This document shows positions 10,230-20,111 of a stretch of DNA of 64,000 nucleotides, one piece after another. The notes under the pieces are model-generated. The model searched no databases. It saw only the letters and a list, made by a program, of their open reading frames with translations, and had not been told where the DNA came from. Numbering within the stretch: the stretch's first letter is position 1; each line of letters opens with the position of its first letter. Source of the DNA: Enterococcus silesiacus (lineage in GTDB: Bacteria > Bacillota > Bacilli > Lactobacillales > Enterococcaceae); assembly GCA_001465115.1 (NCBI GenBank), contig CP013614.1, forward strand, positions 372,001 to 436,000. The letters are read 5' to 3'. Both the position numbers and the translations under genes were made by a program.

Positions 10230-11777
10230 TTAATTAAGGGCTTTTTTGTTCTTTTTAATAGTAGCAAACTGCAGGTAGAAACCATTCGCTGATAACATAT
10301 AAATAAAGGGTAGATATTGTATCAGATATCTGGAACGACCTCCTTCAAATAAAAGCAGGTATAAAAACGCACCTAAAATCGTTAATTTAAGAATTGCTAA
10401 TAAAGTATCGTCCTGATCATTTTTAAATTTTTTTCTTGTCACAAACAATAGACCAACTAATGTAATCATCCACATGAGATGCATAAAAAGACGGACTGTT
10501 TTGACTTTCTCACCTTGTTGATAATAAGTATCTCTTAGAAAAATCTGTATAGGATCGTTTGATTGTACATAGATTTGCGCGCTGCCATCTTGTCCCCAAC
10601 CAAAGTCTCCTCTATCAGTATTATTGAAATGCTTTTTCATTAAAAATTTTGTATAGCCTGTAAAACCGTAATTTTTTATTCGCTCTGCTATTTTTTCGCT
10701 AGCATAATTGACTTTGCCTTCTTTTGTAGGAATCGATATTGTTGCTCTGGTGTCTTCTTCGCTGAAGCCGCCACTACCCGTCAAGCCCATCATGACAAAA
10801 TGCTGCCAAGGCTTCGCTTGATTTCTGTCGAGAACAATAAGCTTTTGATGGTCTTCGAATAGATGAAAGAGTTTCATTGTTCCAGCAAAAGGAAGACAAA
10901 AGAGTAGCGTTATTAAGAGTACTTTTTTTAAGTTGATTTTTTTAGGGTCAGTTAGCAAATTAAATAGCTTAATCATACTATAGGCAATTAGAAAAACAAT
11001 AGAAGAGGGTTTTAATAGGTAAGAAATCGCGATTAACCCCCCTAACACAATCACTAAATAGTTATTGTGTTTCTTCTTGGTGAGCGAATAAATCCACAAA
11101 GTAATACTGATTACTGGCAACATAATAGTATCTGTATAAACCACCAGCATCCATGGTGATAAAGCTAATGGGATAAATGCCAAATAAAAGGAGAGATAAG
11201 CAATTTTTTTATTAAAAAGATTTTTTGCTGCCAAAAAAATAAAAATAAAGCCAATATCCATAAAGAATGTATTGGTTAGTTGCCAAAACATCCAAGAATT
11301 TCCTAGCGACTGATGGAAAAAATTCCCTATTTGACTTATAAAATACATTAAGAAGAAAAATAAATTATTATTCGGATTTTTTGATAAATAAATGCTAGCG
11401 ATAGAGTCTGGAGAATTTTTAACTAATTCAGTTACACTAGCGTGAATACCATCTACATCCCAACCAATCGGCACATGAATATAGTATAGAATAATCACTT
11501 GTAAGATAATACCTACTGCGAATAGTAACTTAGTAATAATCGCTATATTTTTTTTGAAGAAAGCAAAAAATTGTTTTAGTTTTTTCTGTATAAATGAGCG
11601 GGTGTTGGTGGGAATAAATAGGATACAAATAATAGAAAACAGAATAAGCAGGAATGCCCAAACTTTGTCGTTGATATTTGAGATATCTAATAAACTGCTC
11701 CTGAGTGTTCCGTAGAACGTATAAAGTATTGATAAAAGAAATAGACCGTTTAAAATTGAAAAGATTGTTTTTTTCAT
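10230..11777 (-). CDS. Multi-spanning membrane glycosyltransferase-like protein (GT-C / PMT type)
   Basis: A 515-residue integral membrane protein with about 11-12 hydrophobic segments. The overall form matches GT-C enzymes, which transfer sugars from lipid-linked donors outside the membrane. An acidic motif in the first external loop (IGWDVDGIHA, around residue 105-115) fits the catalytic Asp of that class. The start is the ATG at 11777, preceded by AGGAG at 8 nt; an ATG 16 codons upstream has no such site. It stands alone with its own terminator. The substrate cannot be told, and the family assignment rests on topology and the acidic loop. Confidence 0.65.
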   Translation of the reverse strand: MKKTIFSILNGLFLLSILYTFYGTLRSSLLDISNINDKVWAFLLILFSIICILFIPTNTRSFIQKKLKQFFAFFKKNIAIITKLLFAVGIILQVIILYYIHVPIGWDVDGIHASVTELVKNSPDSIASIYLSKNPNNNLFFFLMYFISQIGNFFHQSLGNSWMFWQLTNTFFMDIGFIFIFLAAKNLFNKKIAYLSFYLAFIPLALSPWMLVVYTDTIMLPVISITLWIYSLTKKKHNNYLVIVLGGLIAISYLLKPSSIVFLIAYSMIKLFNLLTDPKKINLKKVLLITLLFCLPFAGTMKLFHLFEDHQKLIVLDRNQAKPWQHFVMMGLTGSGGFSEEDTRATISIPTKEGKVNYASEKIAERIKNYGFTGYTKFLMKKHFNNTDRGDFGWGQDGSAQIYVQSNDPIQIFLRDTYYQQGEKVKTVRLFMHLMWMITLVGLLFVTRKKFKNDQDDTLLAILKLTILGAFLYLLLFEGGRSRYLIQYLPFIYMLSANGFYLQFATIKKNKKALN

Positions 11778-11866
11778 GCAGAATCTCCTAGTAAATCGAA
11801 TTATTTTCATTATGCCAGTATTCATTATAGAACAATAATAAGAATTAAGAAATACCAGCTATAAAA

Positions 11867-11906
11867 AAAGCATTCTAAAAGTTAAAAGTGTTTCTTTAAC
11901 TTTTAG
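11867..11906 (-). terminator. Terminator of yerC
   Basis: Arms 11875-11886 and 11895-11906 are perfectly complementary. On the minus strand they are followed by a T-run in the 11860s. Confidence 0.8.
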
Positions 11907-11936
11907 GACGCTAACTTTCTAGTAAATTTTTTTAAT

Positions 11937-12251
11937 CTAGCGATGAAGTTCTCTGTCGTCTTGCTCATCAATTCTATGAACCATTTCAAGCAATCCACCA
12001 TTTCCTTCGTCAATGATTCTTTTAACTCTAGAAATCGTTGTAGTACTGCTTCCAGTGGCTTCTGCAATATCACTATAGGTTTTATTTAATAGTAGCAACT
12101 TTGCAACTTCAAATCGCTGAATCATAGAATCCAGCTCCTTTAGGGTCATTAAGTCGTCAAAGTAATTGTAGCAATCTTCTAGTGTCTCTAAAGCTAATAG
12201 AGAACGGAAAAACTCATCGCCGTGGCCGTCTTGTATCTTGTCGATTTTCAT
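11937..12251 (-). CDS. yerC: YerC/YecD family TrpR-related DNA-binding protein
   Basis: A 104-residue helical regulator with the Trp-repressor fold. The HTH part reads LLLNKTYSDIAEATGSSTTT followed by ISRVKR, typical of the YerC/YecD branch. Its targets are not known from sequence. AGGAGGAAC precedes the ATG. It stands alone, with a terminator downstream and a repeat-filled intergenic region upstream. It lacks the tryptophan-binding features of true TrpR, so amino-acid sensing should not be assumed. Confidence 0.85.
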   Translation of the reverse strand: MKIDKIQDGHGDEFFRSLLALETLEDCYNYFDDLMTLKELDSMIQRFEVAKLLLLNKTYSDIAEATGSSTTTISRVKRIIDEGNGGLLEMVHRIDEQDDRELHR

Positions 12252-12269
12252 AAGTTCCTCCTAAATTTA

Positions 12270-12386
12270 AAAGCGGAACAAATCGTTTAATCCTGTAGAA
12301 AATTAGGAAATTGTTATTGAAACGTTCTTTGTTTCACTAACAATTTATCTATTTTCCTAAGGATTGATTTGTGCAGCTAGATAATA
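12270..12386 (-). repeat. Long hairpin repeat, copy A
   Basis: This is the reverse complement of the copies at 63471 and 63787. The outer stem pairs AACAAATC / GATTTGT and AATCCT / AGGATT. The tip is GTGAAAC / GTTTCAC around an AAAGAAC-type loop. Confidence 0.7.
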
Positions 12387-12388
12387 TA

Positions 12389-12490
12389 AAGTGTGATAGG
12401 TCGTTCAGCTCTGACAGAAAAATAGGAAAAATTGATTGAGATGCTTTTTGTCTCATTCAATGTTTATTTTTTTCCGAAGCTAGACAATAT
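12389..12490 (-). repeat. Long hairpin repeat, copy B
   Basis: It directly follows copy A in the same orientation. The tip stem is GAGAC / ATCTC around AAAAAGC. The outer stem is less well preserved than in other copies. Confidence 0.6.
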
Positions 12491-12602
12491 ATAGATAATA
12501 ATAGTTCACAATGCTGTACTGTATCCGTTCTAGCAAGCATTTTTTATTATAAAACTTTTTTGAATTTTGTCCAGTAAATTGAATAGATCAATACAAAAGT
12601 TT

Positions 12603-12649
12603 AAAAAAAGGGTAAAGCAAAGCTGATTTTCAGTTTTGCTTCACCCTTT
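12603..12649 (-). terminator. Terminator of tyrS
   Basis: Arms of 19 nt (12607-12625 and 12631-12649) pair with few mismatches. On the minus strand a T-run follows immediately. Confidence 0.88.
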
Positions 12650-12668
12650 AAGAATAGGCCGATTATTT

Positions 12669-13937
12669 TTATTTAGACGTTAATTTCACTAATGTGTATT
12701 GTTTTTTACCTTTACGAACAATAATGAATTTTCCGTCAAAGCTGTGCGCTGCTGTAATGACAAAATCCAACTCTTTAATACGATCGCCATTGATTGAAAT
12801 TGCGCCATTTGTGATATCTTCTCTTGCTTGGCGTTTAGAAGGTTCGATTCCAAGCTCAATCAACCAATCAACAAGATTTTGATCAAGTGTGTTTGTTTCA
12901 ATAGTAGGCATATTTTTGAAGCCTTCTTCAATTTGTTTCGAAGTTAGATTTTTTACATTACCTGAGAATAATGCTTCTGAGATCGCTAGGGCATCGTTTA
13001 AATCTTCTTCGCTATGCACAAATTTTGTCATTTCTGCGGCTAATACACGTTGCGCTTCACGTAAATGTGGTTCAGTTTCTACTTTGACTTCTAGCGCATC
13101 GATTTCCTCTTTTGTTAAGAAGGTAAAGAATTTCAAGTATTTGATTACGTCACGGTCATCTTGATTTACCCAGAATTGGTAGAACTCGTAAGGTGTTGTT
13201 TTTTCTGGATCTAACCAAACAGCACCACCAGCAGTTTTACCAAATTTTGTTCCGTCTGCTTTTAGCATCAATGGAATCGTTAAACCAAAGGCTTTGGCAT
13301 CAGCGCCTTCTTTTTTACGAATCAAGTCTAGACCAGCTGTGATATTGCCCCATTGATCGGCACCACCGATTTGCATGCGAACGTTATTATGTTGGAATAA
13401 GTGTAAAAAGTCCATTGATTGTAGGATTTGGTAAGTAAATTCTGTAAACGAAATTCCTGTTTCTAAACGGCTTGCTACGATATCTTTCGCCAACATTGTG
13501 TTGATATTGAAGAATTTACCGTAATCTCTTAAGAAATCTAAAAGAGTCAGGTCATGTGTCCAATCGTAGTTGTTTACTAAGGTTAATGTGTTATCTGTAT
13601 CTACTGCAAATAATTTTTCCATTTGTCTTGTTAAAGAATCAACATTGTGTTGAACAGTTTCCATTGTTTGTAATTGACGTTCTGTCGTACGTCCACTTGG
13701 ATCTCCGATCGTGCCCGTTGCGCCACCGATCAAAATAAATGGATGGTGTCCAAATGCTTGGAATCTTTTTAGCATCATAAAAGGAATCAAATGCCCGATA
13801 TGCATGCTATCTCCTGTAGGATCCACACCGCAATATAGTGAAATGCTCTCGGTTTCAACGTATTCACGTAGACCTTCGCTATCTGTTTGTTGGTTGATGG
13901 CGCCACGCCATTCTAATTCATCAATAATGTTTGTCAT
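12669..13937 (-). CDS. tyrS: Tyrosyl-tRNA synthetase
   Basis: A 422-residue class I aminoacyl-tRNA synthetase that charges tRNA-Tyr. It has the HIGH signature in DSMHIGHLIPF, the tyrosine-site region QIGGADQWGNI, the KMSKS-equivalent KFGKT, and a C-terminal S4-like RNA-binding domain (PSKRQAREDITNGAISING). The ATG at 13937 has AAGGAAG upstream. The longer open frame to 14018 runs through the T-box terminator and is not coding. It lies behind a tyrosine T-box and diverges from the tyrosine decarboxylation genes. In E. faecalis the tdc-linked tyrS is described in the same direction as tdc, so the orientation here is different. Confidence 0.95.
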   Translation of the reverse strand: MTNIIDELEWRGAINQQTDSEGLREYVETESISLYCGVDPTGDSMHIGHLIPFMMLKRFQAFGHHPFILIGGATGTIGDPSGRTTERQLQTMETVQHNVDSLTRQMEKLFAVDTDNTLTLVNNYDWTHDLTLLDFLRDYGKFFNINTMLAKDIVASRLETGISFTEFTYQILQSMDFLHLFQHNNVRMQIGGADQWGNITAGLDLIRKKEGADAKAFGLTIPLMLKADGTKFGKTAGGAVWLDPEKTTPYEFYQFWVNQDDRDVIKYLKFFTFLTKEEIDALEVKVETEPHLREAQRVLAAEMTKFVHSEEDLNDALAISEALFSGNVKNLTSKQIEEGFKNMPTIETNTLDQNLVDWLIELGIEPSKRQAREDITNGAISINGDRIKELDFVITAAHSFDGKFIIVRKGKKQYTLVKLTSK

Positions 13938-13961
13938 GTTTCTTCTTCCTTTCCTAAATAA

Positions 13962-14201
13962 AATAAAAAACGCCCCATAGGCTATTAGCCTATGGGACGA
14001 ACTCCGCCGTGTTACCACCCAAATTGTATATGAAATATCATATACCTCTCAAATCTGTATCGTAGATAGACGCCTACTTACGGTAGGAAACTAAAAGTGT
14101 AATTCACAAAAAATGTATATGTCAACTCTCACTAAATGTTGACTCTCTGAAATAGGGACATTCTTGCTACTTCGCTTTATTAAAGTTTGATATGTTATTT
14201 T
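13962..14201 (-). promoter_or_regulatory. T-box riboswitch (tyrosine specifier) of tyrS
   Basis: Read on the minus strand, the leader contains the T-box TGGGTGGTAACACGGCGG (about 14022-14005), then a terminator stem with arms 13974-13984 and 13986-13996 and a T-run near 13965-13970. Upstream lie the AGTGA-containing Stem I elements and a likely specifier TAC (14101-14099) in GTGAATTACAC. Uncharged tRNA-Tyr should promote antitermination and tyrS expression. Confidence 0.9.
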
Positions 14202-14207
14202 GTAGCA

Positions 14208-14236
14208 ATTCTACGACAAATAAGCCGACTTGTCAA
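14208..14236 (-). promoter_or_regulatory. Promoter of the tyrS T-box leader
   Basis: On the minus strand: TTGACA (14236-14231), a 17-nt spacer and TAGAAT (14213-14208). Confidence 0.85.
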
Positions 14237-14493
14237 ATACTTCTTTTTTTCTTTTTTTCTTTTATTATTTTTAAATGAGGTATTTCTCATTTAAGTTACT
14301 TTCGATTTAATCTAGGTTTTTTGAAAGGTAAAAGAGCCTATTATGATTTCTAACAATTATGAACGACTTTTTTACAATTAGCGGTTTTATGTTATTTTTT
14401 TCACACAAATGCTTTAGCGCAGTAAAGTATCGACGCGCTAGATAGAATAGAAAAATCTTAAATAGCGGGCTTTTTTTTTAATTCCACTCTTTT

Positions 14494-14522
14494 TGACTTG
14501 AGCGTAAAACGTACCTATACTT
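14494..14522 (+). promoter_or_regulatory. Promoter of tyrP-tdc
   Basis: TTGACT (14494-14499), a 17-nt spacer and TATACT (14517-14522). The short 5' UTR contains an inverted TTTCACATGTGGGAAA (14531-14546), a possible operator. The stretch 14237-14493 holds two small hairpins and a T-run at 14471-14480 but no gene. Confidence 0.75.
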
Positions 14523-14584
14523 TGGGAGTGATTTCACATGTGGGAAACAAAAAAATAATTTAAATCAGGAGGTCAAATTTAAAC

Positions 14585-15991
14585 ATGAATAAAAAATTAT
14601 CATTATTTGGACTAATTGGAATTACCATGGCCTTTTTTGGAACGGTTCGTAGTGTTCCAACATTAGCATCTACCGGATGGGCACAAATTTTTTATATGCT
14701 GATTGCAGCATGCTGCTTTGCTTTACCAATTGCTTTGATTTCAGCCGAGTTATCAACAGGTTGGCCGGAAGAAGGCGGCCCACAAGTTTGGGTACGTAAT
14801 GCTTTTGGAGAAAAATGGGGTTTTGTTACGTCATGGTTATTATGGGTGCAAATGTTTTTCGGAATGGTTATGGTTGCTTCAACTGTAGGTGTATTACTTG
14901 GTTACGTAATCGACCGTCCGGATTTAGGGCACAATAATTTATTTATTTTTATTATGATACTGATTTCTTATTGGGGCATTACGTTACTTAATTTGAAATT
15001 TGACATGGTAAAAATTGCTGGTGACTGGGGTGCTGTGATCGGTGTCTATATTCCTTTTGTTGCTTTAGTTGTTCTAGGGATGATGTATATGGCAAAACAT
15101 GGAATCAACCAAGATAGCTACTTAGGTCATTTTGAAGCGAGCAAGTTATTACCTGATTTTAGCGACTTAGGTAGCTTACCAACGTTAACAGGAATTATCT
15201 TCATTTTTGCTGGGGTAGAAATTTCATCTGTTCATGCAAATAACATTGATAATCCAAAACGTAATTATCCAATTGCAGTTATTGCATCTGTTTTACTATT
15301 AGTTGTGTTTAACTTAGCTGCTGGTTTAAGTGTGGCAGATAGTGTGCCAGCTGGAAAAATGGAACTTGCTAACATCACACAACCATTTGTGATCATGACA
15401 CAAGATCTTGGGATTCCCGCGATTTTTAATAACATTATTTCATTGATGATTTTAATCGGTGTTTTAGTTCAATTGAGCGCTTGGGTTTTAGGTCCAAGTA
15501 AATCAATGATCAAAGTTGCCGAAGAAGGGAACTTACCGCCATTCTTCCAAAAACGTAATGCAAAAGGCATTCCAATTGTTTTTGTCATGATTCAAGCGAT
15601 TGTTATTTCACTTGTGTCATTCTTATATGTTGTAGTGCCAGATATTAGTGCGGCATTCTTGATCATCACGATCACAACAACAATCCTTTATTGCGTAGTC
15701 TATCTATTGATTTCACTTTCAGCGATTAAGTTACGTTACAGTATGCCGGATGTAAAACGTCCGTTTAGATTGGGAAGTAAAGGCAATAGCTTGATGTGGT
15801 TTGTCTCCATTTTAGCCATCGTGAGTGTGGTTGTGACGATTCTAGTCAGCTTGATTCCGCCAACCTCTGTGCCACAAAGTGGTCACGTAGCGTATGTTAT
15901 TTATCAAGTTGCAGCAACGGTCATCATGATCGGTATTGCCTTGATCATTTATAAGAGAAAGAAACCAGAATGGAAGAAAACTGATAAATAA
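14585..15991 (+). CDS. tyrP: Tyrosine/tyramine antiporter-type amino acid permease
   Basis: A 468-residue APC-superfamily permease with about 12 membrane segments. It probably exchanges external tyrosine for tyramine, which with decarboxylation consumes protons and builds a proton gradient. The N-terminus (GLIGITMAFFGTVRSVP) and PEEGGPQVWV match the glutamate/GABA and tyrosine antiporter branch. AGGAGG lies 11 nt before the ATG. It is 51 nt before tdc, in the same transcript. The substrate is inferred from the neighbour; the protein alone shows only the antiporter branch. Confidence 0.88.
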   Translation: MNKKLSLFGLIGITMAFFGTVRSVPTLASTGWAQIFYMLIAACCFALPIALISAELSTGWPEEGGPQVWVRNAFGEKWGFVTSWLLWVQMFFGMVMVASTVGVLLGYVIDRPDLGHNNLFIFIMILISYWGITLLNLKFDMVKIAGDWGAVIGVYIPFVALVVLGMMYMAKHGINQDSYLGHFEASKLLPDFSDLGSLPTLTGIIFIFAGVEISSVHANNIDNPKRNYPIAVIASVLLLVVFNLAAGLSVADSVPAGKMELANITQPFVIMTQDLGIPAIFNNIISLMILIGVLVQLSAWVLGPSKSMIKVAEEGNLPPFFQKRNAKGIPIVFVMIQAIVISLVSFLYVVVPDISAAFLIITITTTILYCVVYLLISLSAIKLRYSMPDVKRPFRLGSKGNSLMWFVSILAIVSVVVTILVSLIPPTSVPQSGHVAYVIYQVAATVIMIGIALIIYKRKKPEWKKTDK

Positions 15992-16042
15992 GAAACAACA
16001 TTTTCAACATGATCAATTATGAAACTATTGGAGGAAAATATC

Positions 16043-17896
16043 ATGAAAAATTTCAACACAGACGATACGAATTTAAAAGCATTATTTATAGGTGACAAAG
16101 GTGAAAACGTTGATTTGTTCAAAGAACTATTAAACAAAATGATCGACGAGCATGTTGGCTGGAGACAAAACTATATGCCGCAAGATTTACCAGTTATTAC
16201 ACCACAAGATAGAAGCTCTAAAAGTTTCCAAGAAACAGCAGACAACATGAGAAGTGTCTTCAATGTATTATCTTCACGATTACGTACAGAGTCACTTCCA
16301 TGGCACTCAGCAGGCCGTTTCTGGGGCCATATGAACGCCGAAACATTAATGCCGTCAATTATTGCCTATACAACTGCAATGCTGTGGAACGGCAATAACG
16401 TGGCTTATGAGTCATCACCTGCAACTTCACAAATGGAAGAAGAAGTTGGAATGGAATTTGCGACATTGATGGGCTATGAAGATGGTTGGGGTCATATTGC
16501 AGCAGATGGTTCAATCGCAAACTTAGAAGGTTTATGGTATGCCCGTAATATGAAATCATTACCATTTGCCATTAAAGCAGTCGTGCCAGAAATGGTTGCA
16601 GGTAAATCAGAATGGGAATTACTAAATATGTCTACAACAGAAGTCTTAGATATTTTAGATCAAGTACAAGATAACTTTGACGAAATCAAAGCACAATCAG
16701 CTCGTAGTGGTAAAAACTTAGATAAATTAGGTAAATGGATCGTACCACAAACAAAACACTATTCATGGTTAAAAGCCGCTGACATTATCGGTATTGGTTT
16801 AGATCAAGTCATTGCTGGTGAAGTAAATAGTGAATACCGCATGGATATTGATAAACTAGAAGCCCAAATTCGTGATTTAGCAGCTCAAGGTATTCCAACG
16901 CTTGGTGTTGTAGGCGTGGTTGGTTCAACTGAAGAAGGACAAGTTGACCGTATCGACCAAATTATTGCTTTACGTGATAAATTAGCTAAAGAAGGTATCT
17001 ACTTCTATGTACACGTGGATGCGGCTTACGGTGGTTATGGACGTTCAATCTTCTTAGATGAAAACGACAAATTCATCGAATGGGACAAAATCGAAGAAGT
17101 TTACGCTAAAAATGGGATCTTCATGGAAAAAAATGATTGGTTAACAAGAGAAGTTTACGAATCATTCAAAGCAATTGAACAAGCTGAATCAGTAACCATT
17201 GACCCTCATAAAATGGGGTATATCCCCTATTCTGCTGGTGGTGTCGTAATCAAAGATATCCGTATGCGTGACGTAATCTCTTACTTCGCAACGTATGTAT
17301 TTGAAAAAGGTGCTGATATTCCAGCCTTATTAGGTGCTTATATTCTTGAAGGGTCAAAAGCTGGTGCAACGGCTGCCGCTGTTTGGACTGCTCATAAAGT
17401 ATTGCCATTAAACGTAACTGGTTATGGTAAATTGATGGGTGCAAGTATTGAAGGAGCTTATCACTTCTATCACTTCATCGATGGGTTAGAATTCCAAGTT
17501 GGCGACAAAACAATCGAAATGCATGCTTTAACAAAACCAGACTTTAACATGGTTGATTATGTATTTAACGAAAAAGGCAATACTGACCTTGTGAAAATGA
17601 ACAAATTAAACCATGACTTCTATGACTATGCTTCTTATGCAAAAGGTGGATTATATACCAACGAATTCATCACATCACATACTGATTTTGCCATTGAAGA
17701 ATATGGACACAGCCCATTTGAATTTGTAAACAGCTTAGGCTTCTCTCGCGCTGAATGGGAACGTGCGGATAAAGTAACAATTTTACGTGCTGCTGGTATG
17801 TCACCATATATGAATGATAAAGAAATCTTTGATGAATATGCAGAAAAAATCAAAACAGCGATCCAAGAAAAATTAGAAGCAATCTACGCTGAATAA
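16043..17896 (+). CDS. tdc: Tyrosine decarboxylase
   Basis: A 617-residue PLP-dependent group II decarboxylase that converts tyrosine to tyramine and CO2; enterococcal enzymes also accept phenylalanine. Visible features are the [10 protein letters not shown] strand contacting PLP and the Schiff-base lysine in [15 protein letters not shown] (Lys390). The length agrees with enterococcal Tdc (about 620). The ATG at 16043 has GGAGG 8 nt upstream; the ATG at 16019 lies before that site. Together with tyrP it forms the acid-resistance tyramine pathway. Confidence 0.95.
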   Translation: MKNFNTDDTNLKALFIGDKGENVDLFKELLNKMIDEHVGWRQNYMPQDLPVITPQDRSSKSFQETADNMRSVFNVLSSRLRTESLPWHSAGRFWGHMNAETLMPSIIAYTTAMLWNGNNVAYESSPATSQMEEEVGMEFATLMGYEDGWGHIAADGSIANLEGLWYARNMKSLPFAIKAVVPEMVAGKSEWELLNMSTTEVLDILDQVQDNFDEIKAQSARSGKNLDKLGKWIVPQTKHYSWLKAADIIGIGLDQVIAGEVNSEYRMDIDKLEAQIRDLAAQGIPTLGVVGVVGSTEEGQVDRIDQIIALRDKLAKEGIYFYVHVDAAYGGYGRSIFLDENDKFIEWDKIEEVYAKNGIFMEKNDWLTREVYESFKAIEQAESVTIDPHKMGYIPYSAGGVVIKDIRMRDVISYFATYVFEKGADIPALLGAYILEGSKAGATAAAVWTAHKVLPLNVTGYGKLMGASIEGAYHFYHFIDGLEFQVGDKTIEMHALTKPDFNMVDYVFNEKGNTDLVKMNKLNHDFYDYASYAKGGLYTNEFITSHTDFAIEEYGHSPFEFVNSLGFSRAEWERADKVTILRAAGMSPYMNDKEIFDEYAEKIKTAIQEKLEAIYAE

Positions 17897-18006
17897 AAGA
17901 AAATGTTGGTAGAGGCAGAAGTATCTAAAAGCTGCGCAAGATATTAAGAACATAAAAATTCCTGATAAAGTAACTTTTTATACGACTGTAATTTGACCAC
18001 TGTGGG

Positions 18007-18048
18007 TGCGGTAAAGCGTTTATTCAAGCTTTGCCGCAGCTGCAGATT
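18007..18048 (+). terminator. Hairpin between tdc and nhaC
   Basis: TGCGGTAAAGC (18007-18017) pairs with 18028-18038, followed by a short T-containing run. It may terminate partially, so nhaC could be expressed at a lower level or separately. Confidence 0.5.
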
Positions 18049-18124
18049 TTCTATAAATACAAATAAATAGGAGAAGATGGAAGGCATCTTTCATCGATTT
18101 CTATAAAAATGTGAGGAACAATGT

Positions 18125-19495
18125 ATGAAAAAATATCAAGTTAATTTTAACGAAGCAGTTTTCTTATTAATAACATTATTGTTGATGATCGGCTCCAGTA
18201 TTATTGGTTTTGGTATTCCTGCCCATGTTGCTTTATTGATTGCTATTGGTTACTTGCTATTATTCGCTGTTTATAAAAAATTTTCTTGGGATTTCATTCA
18301 TGATGCTTTGGTTGAAGGGATTTCTTCTGGTATTATTCCAATAGTGATTTTTATTTTGATTGGAGCATTAATCAGTGTTTGGATCGCTGCTGGAACTATT
18401 CCAACAATTATGGTTTTAGGCTTTTCTTTCTTGTCAGTGAAATATTTTATTCCAACCGTTTTTATAGTGTGTGGCATCGTAGGAGGCGCTGTTGGCAGCT
18501 CCTTTACGACGATTTCAACGATCGGGATCGCTTTTTTGGGAATGGGTAGCTTGATTGGAGTCGATCCGGCATTAACAACTGGTGCAATTGTTTCTGGCGC
18601 TTTTTTGGGCAATTCAATTTCGCCACTTTCAGATACAGTTAATCTGGCTGCGGCGATTTCAGAAGTCGATTTATTTGATCATTTGAAAAATACATATAAA
18701 ACAGCGATTCCAGCTGCTATTCTTTCGTTCGGCTACTTTTTAGTTATGGGACTACATTATGATGGTGCTTTGAACAGTACGGAAATCCAGGAAATAGTTG
18801 ATACGCTAAATGATAATTTTACGATTTCGTTTATTGCGGTGATTCCTTTAGCACTCTTGTTCGTTTGCGCATGGAAGAAAATCCCAGCAATTCCGACATT
18901 GTTACTGAGCATTTGCACATCCTTGATTTTGATGTTTTTTATGAATGGACATTTTTCGTTTGTAGAGACAGCTGACATGATCCAAAATGGTTTTATTTCT
19001 CAGACAGAAAATGCTCAAGTCGATGAGTTGCTTTCTAGAGGTGGAATTCAAAGTATGATGTGGTCAGTATCGTTAATCATCTTAGCGTTGGCCTTAGGCG
19101 GTCTACTGGTAAAAATGGAGATCATTGATTGTTTATTACAGCGGTTTGAAACAGCGATCGCTTCTCGTAAGAAGCTGATTTTTGTCACGATGATGAGTTC
19201 AATTGGAATCAATGTTCTGATTGGCGAACAGTACTTGTCGATCATTTTACCTGGGAAATCATTTCTCAATAAATTTAAAGAAAAAAAAGTCCCTTTAACG
19301 TTGTTGTCTAGAGGCTTAAACGATGCTGGTTCTGTTGTAAATCCTCTGATTCCTTGGGGGGTGAGCGGCGTCTTTATCTCAGGCACTTTAGGGATTGCAA
19401 CAATAAACTATTTACCATATGCAGTATTTTGCTACATCTTACCAGTAGTGTCATTTGTAGTCACGATGATTAGTAAAAAGAAAGCTAAAAAATAA
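18125..19495 (+). CDS. nhaC: NhaC-type Na+/H+ antiporter
   Basis: A 456-residue membrane protein with about 11-12 segments that exchanges Na+ for H+. Family marks include TISTIGIAFLGMG, GAFLGNSISPLSDT and SRGLNDAGSVVNPLIPWG. In enterococci an nhaC gene lies at the end of the tyrosine decarboxylation locus, as here, which fits pH homeostasis during acid stress. A GTGAGGAAC ribosome site precedes the ATG. A 228-nt gap with a hairpin separates it from tdc. Confidence 0.9.
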   Translation: MKKYQVNFNEAVFLLITLLLMIGSSIIGFGIPAHVALLIAIGYLLLFAVYKKFSWDFIHDALVEGISSGIIPIVIFILIGALISVWIAAGTIPTIMVLGFSFLSVKYFIPTVFIVCGIVGGAVGSSFTTISTIGIAFLGMGSLIGVDPALTTGAIVSGAFLGNSISPLSDTVNLAAAISEVDLFDHLKNTYKTAIPAAILSFGYFLVMGLHYDGALNSTEIQEIVDTLNDNFTISFIAVIPLALLFVCAWKKIPAIPTLLLSICTSLILMFFMNGHFSFVETADMIQNGFISQTENAQVDELLSRGGIQSMMWSVSLIILALALGGLLVKMEIIDCLLQRFETAIASRKKLIFVTMMSSIGINVLIGEQYLSIILPGKSFLNKFKEKKVPLTLLSRGLNDAGSVVNPLIPWGVSGVFISGTLGIATINYLPYAVFCYILPVVSFVVTMISKKKAKK

Positions 19496-19500
19496 ATAAA

Positions 19501-19545
19501 AAAATACAACGCTATTCTTAGATGAATAGGTTGTATTTTTTTTTA
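19501..19545 (+). terminator. Terminator of the tdc-nhaC operon
   Basis: The stem AAAATACAAC / GTTGTATTTT encloses an inner CTATTC / GAATAG stem, and nine T follow. Confidence 0.9.
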
Positions 19546-19558
19546 GAATCAACTTGAA

Positions 19559-19987
19559 TTATTCACCAAATGTCTTAAGTCCCTCATGATACAAATAATC
19601 ATCGATTTCTGTAATTGACAGTCTATGTGAGATACCAAAAATGACGACAGCATCCCAGGGGAGTTTTGGGTAAAGCTGAGCGTACCCAGTCTTTTTCATC
19701 AGTTCATTTGTTTCTTCAAGGGTCAGCTCAAGACCAATAGTTAGTGCTATAATTTTTTCTCTTGAAGGGTTTCGTTTGCCATCAAAATATTGATAGCCTG
19801 TTGCTTCTGCGATGCCTGCTTTTTTCAATACAGCGCTTTTTGTTATATTTTTTTCGATCAGCCAACGATTCAAATAATCTTTTAAGACGTTATCAAGTGT
19901 ATAATCTCGCGTTTCAGAAAGAGCTGTTTGGAAATTTTCAGCTTTTTTTAATGAATGAAGTAATTTGTCTGTATCTTTTTCCTGCAT
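19559..19987 (-). CDS. XRE-like helix-turn-helix protein paired with a kinase gene
   Basis: A 142-residue protein. The central part (about 50-95) reads as an HTH: SAVLKKAGIAEATGYQYFDG followed by KRNPSREKIIALTIGLELT, which matches XRE-type DNA-binding domains. The C-terminal portion (YPKLPWDAVVIFGI onward) is a helical tail. GGGAG lies 8 nt before the ATG at 19987; an ATG five codons upstream overlaps that site. It diverges from a Ser/Thr kinase gene 125 nt away and could regulate or be phosphorylated by it. That link is inference. Confidence 0.7.
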   Translation of the reverse strand: MQEKDTDKLLHSLKKAENFQTALSETRDYTLDNVLKDYLNRWLIEKNITKSAVLKKAGIAEATGYQYFDGKRNPSREKIIALTIGLELTLEETNELMKKTGYAQLYPKLPWDAVVIFGISHRLSITEIDDYLYHEGLKTFGE

Positions 19988-20111
19988 ATCAAGATCTCCC
20001 ATATCTAAAATATCATACTGCTATTATACATTGATTTTCACAAAGAGCGGGGTATTTTATTACTTTTTTTGCTATAATTAAAAAAGTAAACAAAAAAATG
20101 GAGTGTAAAAA

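Noticed and set aside
14538..14558. Six-codon ORF (MWETKK) before tyrP as a leader peptide
   Set aside because: Too near the predicted transcription start and lacking tyrosine codons, so no attenuation role is apparent.
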